Under the pieces are notes generated by a model. It saw only the letters and a list, made by a program, of their open reading frames with translations, was not told the origin of the DNA and did no database searches. The position numbers and the translations under genes were made by a program. Of a stretch of 51,448 bases of DNA, positions 45,511-51,448 are shown piece after piece. Origin of the DNA: Mastigocoleus sp. MO_188.B34 (lineage in GTDB: Bacteria > Cyanobacteriota > Cyanobacteriia > Cyanobacteriales > Nostocaceae); assembly GCF_030065675.1 (NCBI RefSeq), contig NZ_JASJDK010000035.1, positions 1 to 51,448 on the forward strand, written 5' to 3'. Positions within the stretch are counted from its first letter, which is position 1. Each line of letters starts with the position of its first letter.

Positions 45511-45864
45511 TCATTTAAGAATAGTGAGAGAAAAGGGATATTTCCAAAATTCACCGTTATTTGCTTTTATCCCAGCAATAATTGGAAAAAGAACTCCAAG
45601 TACTCCCAAAAGGGCTAGTAGCGGTATCCCAATAAATACAATTGTTAAACAAGAAAAAATTGCACCATAAATTAATGATGAGATTAACCAATTAACAGCC
45701 ATTTTGCCATGAATATCCAATATTGGTAATTCATCTTTTTTAAGTTGCCAGATGATTACTGGCGCAATAAATCCTCCAAATGGAATTATATAACCACCTA
45801 ATAACGACAAATGTAGAAACATTGCCCATAGGTTGGCTTCTCGCTCTTGATTTTGAATCGTCAT
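45511..45864 (-). CDS. DUF4870 membrane protein
   Basis: The 117-residue protein has the DUF4870 (Tic20-like fold) pattern: EREANLWAMFLHLSLLGGYIIPFGGFIAPVIIWQLKKDELPILDIHGKMAVNW, then three or four transmembrane helices in total. Membership is well supported by the HL/GG pattern, the IIWQLKKD motif and HGKxAxNW. The molecular function is not known. It is upstream of the anchored helical gene by about 110 bases, in the same direction, so a loose operon is possible. Confidence 0.85.
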   Translation of the reverse strand: MTIQNQEREANLWAMFLHLSLLGGYIIPFGGFIAPVIIWQLKKDELPILDIHGKMAVNWLISSLIYGAIFSCLTIVFIGIPLLALLGVLGVLFPIIAGIKANNGEFWKYPFSLTILK

Positions 45865-46664
45865 TAAAGAACCTCTACAAAATTGATGGATTTATTTTGC
45901 TGATATTACATACTTAAAAAAACCAGTTATTATGCTTTCCTGGGTCAATTTTCACCATAAGTCCAATTGCTTTATTATGAAATTATATTTAAAAATTAAA
46001 TATTAATAATGTTAGCTTTTTATTCTTTTTCAAAGAAAGCCTAAATCAATGAGACAAACAACATAATTAAGATTTAAGCCCAATAAGCGCAGTAAATGGA
46101 TTCACACACCAGGTATTTTACTGCAAAGCTAGAATGCACAAAGTAAATCATAAAGTTATTTAATTATACATTAATGCAGTTAAGAGTATTGATGCGGATG
46201 AACATGTAATTCTTAATAATTTACAGCAAGAGTGTAAATTTTTTGTAAAATAATATTTTGCCTCCAAATATCTATTAATTTGGAGGGTATATGTTACAAA
46301 ATTATTGATATCTTAATCCACAGTATTGTGGCAAATTCCCCTAAAGGTCGACATTTCATTTGTTAATAAATATTTTGCTCCCAGTATCAAAACCTGACAA
46401 TAAACTATAATATGGCGATCGCACTAAATGTTCGAGACATGAAAAACTAGATATTTTATTAATCGAAAACAAGTTTTAAATTGCTAAATTATACCTCCTC
46501 ACAAATTCCTCACTTTTTTGTTTTAAATCTGGAAATAAACAAACAGATCAACCCTTGGGATTGTAAGCATAACCCTGCCTAAAAACGAAATGTTACTTTA
46601 AATCTATATCAATACTTCTATAATGCTTACACATTAAAACTTCAGTCCAATTGCCTCCTTAATT
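45865..46664. other. Long divergent intergenic region
   Basis: 800 bases between the DUF4870 gene and the hybrid kinase. It contains one hairpin at 46261-46287 (CCTCCAAAT/ATTTGGAGG, 9 bp) without a T tract and a GCGATCGC site near 46413. No coding frame or RNA gene was recognised. The kinase promoter is presumably in the last 200 bases. Confidence 0.5.
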
Positions 46665-49376
46665 ATGGAAAGCAACTCCTTCGAAAATTGGCCAACCTTG
46701 GAACAGATTGTTGATGCTACTGCGGCTAAGGGTTATTGTAGTACTTTAAAAGTTACACCAGATACATCCGTTCTCGAGGCAATCACCTTAATGAACCAGG
46801 GAGATTGCAGTTTTGTCTTAGTTGTTGATGGGATGAAGTTAGTAGGCGTATTCACAGCACCAGATATAGTCAAGCTAATTGGGGCAGGAAAAAATTTATC
46901 CCAGACCAAGATTAAGGAGGTGAATACACAGCCAGTTATTAGTCTTACTTTTACTGGTTGTGAAAATATTTTCACCGCTTTATCTTTAATGCACTCTTCA
47001 CAGGTTCCTTACCTAACGCTACTGGATCGCCAAGGTCAATTGCTTGGTTTAGTTACTCAAGAACAAATCCAACAACAAGCAGAAATTGCTCTGCAGCAGA
47101 GCGAATGTAAATTTCGAGCAATCTTCGATAGTACGTTTGAATTTATGGTACTGCTAAGTCCTGAAGGAATTGCGATCGAAGCCAATCAAACTGCATTAAA
47201 TGCTATTGCTGCTCAGCGCTCCGATGTAATTGGACAACCTTTCTACAAAATCCCCTGGTGGGCTGATTTTCCCCAACAGCAGCAGCAGTTGCAACAAGCG
47301 ATCGCCAAAGCTGCGAAAGGTGAATTAGTGCGTTTTGAATCCAAACATATTTGGACTTCGGGAACATTTGCTTTTGTAGATTTTTCCCTCAAGCCCTTTT
47401 TTGATTCAGAAGGTAAGGTTGTAATGCTAATTCTAGAAGGACGGGATATTACCACTCTCAAGCAAGCCGAATCAAAGCTTCAGGTAAGCCAAACCAAATT
47501 TGAGGCATTGGTAACCAATATGCCAGGGATGGTCTACCGCTACTTCCCTAATACCCCAGATCGTCCACATCACTTTACCTATGTCAGTGAACATTCCCAC
47601 CAGCTGTTAGAATTAGCGCCACAAAAGATTGTCGAAGATGCCGATACATTCGTCAACTTGATTCACCCAGAAGATTTACCATCTTTCTTGGCTTCTGTAA
47701 CTTATGCGGTTGAAAACTTTTTACCCTGGCACTGGCAAGGACGAATCACAACCCCATCGGGAATATTGAAGTGGATTGAGGGTAATTCTCAGGCACAGAA
47801 AACACCCGAAGGAGATGCCTGGGATGGCTTGTTGATTGATATTAGCCAACGCAAGCTCGCCGAACAGAAGATTGCTCAACAAGCGGCTTTAATTGATATC
47901 GCTACCGACGCAATTTTTGTCCGAGATTTAGATAATCGCATTTTATTTTGGAGTGAAGGAGCCCAACGCTTATATGGTTGGACTGCTACAGAAGCCATTG
48001 GCAAAGCCGCCCATGAGTTGTTTCATACTGAATCTTCTTCTCAACTCGCTCAAGGTCTTAGTCTTGTTCTAGATCGAGGCTTTTGGCAAGGTGAGTTAAA
48101 ACAAGTTACTAAAACTGGTCAAGAAATTATAGTTGTCAGTCGCTGGACTCTGGTGCGGGAAGAATCTGGACAACCCAAATCTATTCTTGCTGTTAACAGC
48201 GACATTACTGAAAAGAAAAAATTGGAGCAACAATTTTACCATTCCCAGCGCTTAGAAACCATTGGAACTTTGGCTACTGGTATTGCCCACGACTTCAACA
48301 ATCTTCTTACGCCTATTCTTACTATTGCTCAATTGCTTCCCCTCAAGTTACCCAATATCGATCAAAATACCCAACAACTCTTGACAATGGTTGAGAACAG
48401 TGCGAAACGCGGGGCTGATTTAGTTAAACAACTTCTTTATTTCAATCGGGGAACAGAAGGTAAGCAAGTTAACATCCAATTAGAATACTTGCTTGAAGAA
48501 GTAATTAGTATTGCTCAAAGTACCTTCCCCAAAACCATAGACATATCCCAACAGATTCCAAAAAAGAAACTGGGGCTAATTTTGGCTGATAGTACCCAAA
48601 TTCATCAAGTATTCATGAATATTTTGATCAATGCTCAGGATGCAATGCCTAATGGTGGAAATTTAACTATCAAGGCACAAAATCGCTACCTGGATGAAAA
48701 TTATACCCGTATGAATTGGCAAGCCAAGGTCGGTTCCTATGTTATCGTTACAATTTCTGACACCGGAGTCGGTATCCCACCACACCTAACAAAGCGAATT
48801 TTCGACCCCTTTTTCACTACTAAAGAATTTGGAAAAGGTAAAGGACTGGGACTGGCTACTGTAGAAGGTATTGTCAAAAGTCATGGTGGCTTTATCAAAG
48901 TTGATAGTCATCTGGGAAAGGGTACCCAATTTGAGGTTTTTTTACCTGCCGTAGAAGGAACACCTTGTCTGCAAAACTCAACACAAAATCAATTACCAAA
49001 GGGTAACGGTGAATTGATTCTGATTGTAGATGATGAAGAAATTATTCGACAGACAGCACAAACTTCTTTACAAAACTATAATTATAAAACTCTCCTGGCT
49101 AAGGATGGAATTGAAGCGATCGCCATCTATGCTGAACACAAAAAGGAAATCAGCCTTGTTCTCATGGATCTTATGATGCCGAATATGGATGGATTAACAA
49201 CTATCCGCGCTATTCATAAAATTAATCCCCAAGTCAAAGTCATTCCTACCAGTGGACTTCCTGCTGATCTTGGAAAAACTTTCCCCCTCAATATTAAGAC
49301 CTTTTTATTAAAGCCTTATACTATTGAACAATTATTAGATGCTGTAAATTCCTATCTTTCGCCGGATATTTCTTAA
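46665..49376 (+). CDS. Hybrid histidine kinase: CBS pair, PAS domains, REC
   Basis: The 903-residue soluble kinase has two CBS domains (about 12-140), then three PAS-type domains (about 145-270, 275-400 and 405-520; WIEGNSQAQ, DITERKK-like ends such as RDITTLKQAE and SDITEKKKLEQQ). The dimerisation histidine box is GIAHDFNNLL with His542, followed by HATPase (about 630-770; NILINAQDAMPNGG, DTGVGIP, GKGKGLGL) and a REC domain (about 785-900; VDDEE, phospho-acceptor Asp835 in LMDLMMPNMDG, PTSG, KPY). The CBS pair may bind adenosyl ligands, linking energy state to signalling. No response regulator is next to it; the attached REC is likely used for phosphorelay or feedback. Confidence 0.93.
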   Translation: MESNSFENWPTLEQIVDATAAKGYCSTLKVTPDTSVLEAITLMNQGDCSFVLVVDGMKLVGVFTAPDIVKLIGAGKNLSQTKIKEVNTQPVISLTFTGCENIFTALSLMHSSQVPYLTLLDRQGQLLGLVTQEQIQQQAEIALQQSECKFRAIFDSTFEFMVLLSPEGIAIEANQTALNAIAAQRSDVIGQPFYKIPWWADFPQQQQQLQQAIAKAAKGELVRFESKHIWTSGTFAFVDFSLKPFFDSEGKVVMLILEGRDITTLKQAESKLQVSQTKFEALVTNMPGMVYRYFPNTPDRPHHFTYVSEHSHQLLELAPQKIVEDADTFVNLIHPEDLPSFLASVTYAVENFLPWHWQGRITTPSGILKWIEGNSQAQKTPEGDAWDGLLIDISQRKLAEQKIAQQAALIDIATDAIFVRDLDNRILFWSEGAQRLYGWTATEAIGKAAHELFHTESSSQLAQGLSLVLDRGFWQGELKQVTKTGQEIIVVSRWTLVREESGQPKSILAVNSDITEKKKLEQQFYHSQRLETIGTLATGIAHDFNNLLTPILTIAQLLPLKLPNIDQNTQQLLTMVENSAKRGADLVKQLLYFNRGTEGKQVNIQLEYLLEEVISIAQSTFPKTIDISQQIPKKKLGLILADSTQIHQVFMNILINAQDAMPNGGNLTIKAQNRYLDENYTRMNWQAKVGSYVIVTISDTGVGIPPHLTKRIFDPFFTTKEFGKGKGLGLATVEGIVKSHGGFIKVDSHLGKGTQFEVFLPAVEGTPCLQNSTQNQLPKGNGELILIVDDEEIIRQTAQTSLQNYNYKTLLAKDGIEAIAIYAEHKKEISLVLMDLMMPNMDGLTTIRAIHKINPQVKVIPTSGLPADLGKTFPLNIKTFLLKPYTIEQLLDAVNSYLSPDIS

Positions 49377-49473
49377 CAAATCTATCTCCTGGGAAAAATC
49401 TGTATGAGTTACTTCCCATACCACCCCTAACAAATCCTGGGACTTTTCCCTTTAAAATCACGCTTGCAGATAT

Positions 49474-50325
49474 CTACGATAAGGTTGATTTTGAAGACTG
49501 TTGAACCCACCGCTTGGGATCTGATTTATAATAACCTTGTAATAACCGATAAAGAGCCGGTCGCTTTTTGATTAATTCCTGGGGTTTTTCAAAGAAAGTT
49601 TCAGTCGCTACAGCAAAAAATTCTGCGGGGTTAGTTACACCATATCGATCCAATACCGTATCTACTCCTTTCTGAACATCTTCACACAGTTGCTTGTATT
49701 CTGCCGTCATCACCTTAGACCAAGTGGAGTAGTCTGATTTCCGTCGCAAAATTGGAACCCCTTCAGCTTGACCATCTTCTTGATCTAACTGATGAGCAAA
49801 TTCATGCAATACAACGTTATGTCCATTTCCCCAGTTACAAGTATCTTGTTTTACCTGCTCCCAAGATAATATTAATTGATCAGTTGTCCATGATTCTCCC
49901 AATCTTGCAACTAAACTTTCTTCAACAATATGATTTCCGGTGACAGTGGTTTGTTTTACTATATAAGCAGTTGGATAAATTAAAATTGAACGCAATCGAG
50001 GAAAATATTGTCCTCGTTCGTTAAGAAGTAGCAAACAAGCATTTGCAGCAATTAAAAGTTTCATTTCTTCTGTTAAATGTAATCCAGCACAACCAATAAA
50101 TTGTTTTTCTGCTAAAAATACTTGAATGTGTCCCTGAAGGCGTTTACGCTCCCCAGGGGAAAGATAAGAATAAATGGGAAGATGGTCGTCAATAATAAAA
50201 TTCCAAAGTCGTGGGAAAGAACGACGTTGCAGACGTTTTCTGGCTTTTTTTACTAAAATTGGGCTTATTAAGATCGTTATTGCAATAAGGAAACTGACAA
50301 ATAAAACAATAATTGCTTCGAGCAT
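49474..50325 (-). CDS. MtfA-like zinc-dependent peptidase (M90 family)
   Basis: The 283-residue protein has an N-terminal transmembrane segment (about 2-26), then the MtfA-like catalytic domain with HEFAHQLDQEDG (His174 and His178 as zinc ligands, Glu175 catalytic) and upstream VGVGL-type segments. The family includes E. coli MtfA, which modulates glucose uptake through Mlc and has aminopeptidase activity. A membrane anchor is an additional feature here. The C-terminal FAVATETFFEKPQELIKKRPALYRLLQGYYKSDP fits the family's signature. It is likely monocistronic. Confidence 0.9.
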   Translation of the reverse strand: MLEAIIVLFVSFLIAITILISPILVKKARKRLQRRSFPRLWNFIIDDHLPIYSYLSPGERKRLQGHIQVFLAEKQFIGCAGLHLTEEMKLLIAANACLLLLNERGQYFPRLRSILIYPTAYIVKQTTVTGNHIVEESLVARLGESWTTDQLILSWEQVKQDTCNWGNGHNVVLHEFAHQLDQEDGQAEGVPILRRKSDYSTWSKVMTAEYKQLCEDVQKGVDTVLDRYGVTNPAEFFAVATETFFEKPQELIKKRPALYRLLQGYYKSDPKRWVQQSSKSTLS

Positions 50326-50489
50326 CGATTTTAATTATTTTATATTGCAGTGCAATTTCGAATTGCCATGCTTTATTTGCAAATTTAACAATTATTGCGA
50401 ACTATCGTCGATATTGTCGAGCGAGCGATCGTATCTTTTATTATTATCTACTAATATTTATTGATGTAATACTCTGAAGATTTTTACAT

Positions 50490-50858
50490 TTATTTCAATA
50501 ATGGGAGATGACGCACACGAATGCGACTTGGTTCAACAGTGACAACTGCACCTTGTTGTAAATCTGCTTCACATTTATTAATTACTTTAAATAACAACTC
50601 AGTTAAAGCTGGAGCGCGTAAACTTTGAATCCGAATACGAATAACTGAAGGAGAAGTTGCTTCAGTCAGGGCTAACAAAGCGTGAAAATCAGAATCAAGG
50701 GTAACAACAACGCGCTTATCATCTTGTGCGAAAATAAGAATTTCTCTATCTTCCGCTGCTGATAAAGCAATCTGAGCAACATGAAGAGTATCAATATCAG
50801 CTTCGCACAATAAAGCTGCTGCAGAACGTGGTAATCCTTGGTCAAGCAACAGTTTCAT
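50490..50858 (-). CDS. DUF5615 PIN-like toxin
   Basis: The 122-residue protein has the DUF5615 pattern: MKLLLDQGLPRSAAALL at the start (acidic Asp6), DIDTLHVAQIAL, then ILIFAQDDKRVVVTLDSDFHALL with further acidic residues, like PIN-domain RNases. Such proteins pair with DUF433 antitoxins. Its start overlaps the antitoxin stop by 17 bases, so the genes are translationally coupled. RNase activity is inferred from the family only. Confidence 0.9.
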   Translation of the reverse strand: MKLLLDQGLPRSAAALLCEADIDTLHVAQIALSAAEDREILIFAQDDKRVVVTLDSDFHALLALTEATSPSVIRIRIQSLRAPALTELLFKVINKCEADLQQGAVVTVEPSRIRVRHLPLLK

Positions 50859-51084
50859 TGTTAAGTCTTAGTTCTATGATACGGTCATCTAAATATGTTG
50901 AAGTATAAATCAGAGCTTGCTGAATATCCTCATCTTCCAGTTCGGGAAACTCTTGACGCAGTTCTTCTCTATCTGGATAAGTGGCTAACAACTCAATTAC
51001 TCGACGAACTGTCAAACGCAAATCGCGAATGCATGGTTGTCCATTCATACGATTTGGATTGCTGGTAATGCGATCTAATTTCAT
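50842..51084 (-). CDS. DUF433 antitoxin
   Basis: The 80-residue protein starts at ATG 51084 (MKLDRITSNPNRMNGQPCIR) and has the DUF433 helical layout with GQPCIRDLRLTVRRVIELLATY, a winged/HTH-like stretch, and EFPELEDEDIQQALIYTSTYL. It is the expected antitoxin and DNA-binding repressor of the DUF5615 toxin. The frame is open to 51129, but those 15 residues are not typical for the family. It precedes the toxin gene with a 17-base overlap. Confidence 0.9.
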   Translation of the reverse strand: MKLDRITSNPNRMNGQPCIRDLRLTVRRVIELLATYPDREELRQEFPELEDEDIQQALIYTSTYLDDRIIELRLNNETVA

Positions 51085-51179
51085 TGCTGAATTGATGAAT
51101 TGAATGTTCCAGTACAAGAACTCTAGCATTCATTCAATGAAAATTGCTGTAAGTTGTTTGAGGTGCGATCACATAATTA

Positions 51180-51311
51180 TCATAGACAATTAATTTTGTT
51201 TAAGCTTCGTCTGCTAAGTAGTGATTCTATTGATTTAGAGTAAGTTTCTATCTTTAAGTGGGAAGTAAAAATCCTTTCAAAATCACTGGGAGTTAAAAAT
51301 AAGCCACTCAT
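51180..51311 (-). pseudogene. Possible DUF262 (GmrS-like) N-terminal remnant
   Basis: ATG 51311 opens a 43-codon frame: MSGLFLTPSDFERIFTSHL, then IESLLSRRSLNKINCL and a stop. The spacing and the SLLxxRSLNKI segment recall the N terminus of DUF262 restriction-like proteins, which continue with a YQRxYVW motif that is missing here. I cannot check this by alignment, so the call is tentative. The frame could be a short fragment truncated by the deletion or insertion that also placed an IS start at the right edge. Confidence 0.3.
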
Positions 51312-51448
51312 AAGACCTGTCCGGAATATTAACTTGGTGCCAAAAAAATGGTAGAACGGAGTTTTCACCGTCTACCAAAATGAAAAATCCACTTCATTAT
51401 ATTCAAGAATACCCACACCGCACAAAACAAATTCTGGGAATAAGCAAC
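51312..51448 (+). mobile_element. Probable left end of an insertion sequence
   Basis: The block begins TAAGACCTGTCCGGAAT (about 51310), a plausible IS terminus, and leads after about 70 bases into a transposase-like coding start at 51380. Only one end is inside the window, so the inverted repeat and target duplication cannot be confirmed. It lies immediately upstream of the remnant ATG on the opposite strand. Confidence 0.4.
51380..51448 (+). CDS. Transposase, 5' partial (IS5-like)
   Basis: The frame starts with ATG 51380 and remains open to the window end (23 codons): KNPLHYIQEYPHRTKQILGIS. The pattern YIQ-x5-R-x2-Q-LGI is the start of cyanobacterial IS5-type transposases, where LGISYEQF usually follows. 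The partial length prevents checking the DDE motif. Confidence 0.6.
   Translation, partial: MKNPLHYIQEYPHRTKQILGISN

Noticed and set aside
46261-46287. Hairpin CCTCCAAAT/ATTTGGAGG as a terminator
   Set aside because: It has no T tract on either strand and is 400 bases from the nearest gene, so function cannot be assigned.

Overview
The window comes from a cyanobacterium, most likely a filamentous, heterocyst-forming one (Nostocales type). The DNA is AT-rich and carries many copies of the HIP1 octamer GCGATCGC (for example near 7600, 10717, 13612, 15509, 24530, 39618 and 47299). Gaps hold heptamer-type short tandem repeats and palindromic MITE-like elements. The gene content includes cyanobacterial markers: a Psb32-like photosystem II repair protein, XisH/XisI, a DUF4346 protein, a SufR-type regulator, flavodoxin, and DUF1822, DUF928 and CHAT-CHASE2 proteins. 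No rRNA or tRNA gene was seen.

Layout. 1-350: end of an unidentified gene and a very short CRISPR array whose leader probably lies to its right. 735-4858: glgB, a small membrane protein and a small lipoprotein (all -). 5461-8417: a MITE-like element, then an FtsL-like gene and ftsI (+). 8758-12228: an orphan small gene and a large NB-ARC/TPR STAND ATPase (-). 12427-14316: a tiny membrane ORF, a 152-bp tandem repeat and a DUF790 (Bax1-like) nuclease gene whose 3' end is copied in the repeat. 14544-17262: an acyltransferase, xisI with a frameshifted xisH, and DUF4346. 17404-21892: psb32, a PstS-like binding protein with a suspicious A10 tract at its start, DUF6155, a DUF938 methyltransferase and a YdhR-like protein. 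22135-24157: a MetOD1 protein and a PAS histidine kinase lacking its phospho-accepting histidine. 24509-28847: a Cys-rich small protein, flavodoxin, an alpha/beta hydrolase and an SLH-glycosidase-like protein. 28848-30813: repeat-rich DNA with small hypotheticals. 31061-33882: a PlsC-like acyltransferase and a flavin monooxygenase.

34184-40588 is the most interesting block. It is a co-directional four-gene cassette: a sigma-factor-like protein with an HTH, a DUF1822 protein, a membrane CHAT protease fused to a CHASE2 extracytoplasmic sensor, and a DUF928 protein with a hydrophobic N terminus. I read it as a possible envelope-sensing, protease-based signalling system. The sequence supports the architecture and the intact His/Cys pair; the pathway itself is inference.

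40641-44498: a SufR-like regulator divergent from a truncated VOC gene and a rubredoxin/MBL protein, followed by an SDR lacking its catalytic Tyr and a ureohydrolase. 44764-49376: two small membrane proteins and a CBS/PAS/hybrid histidine kinase. 49474-51448: an MtfA-like peptidase, a DUF433/DUF5615 toxin-antitoxin pair, a possible DUF262 gene remnant and the start of an insertion-sequence transposase at the right edge.
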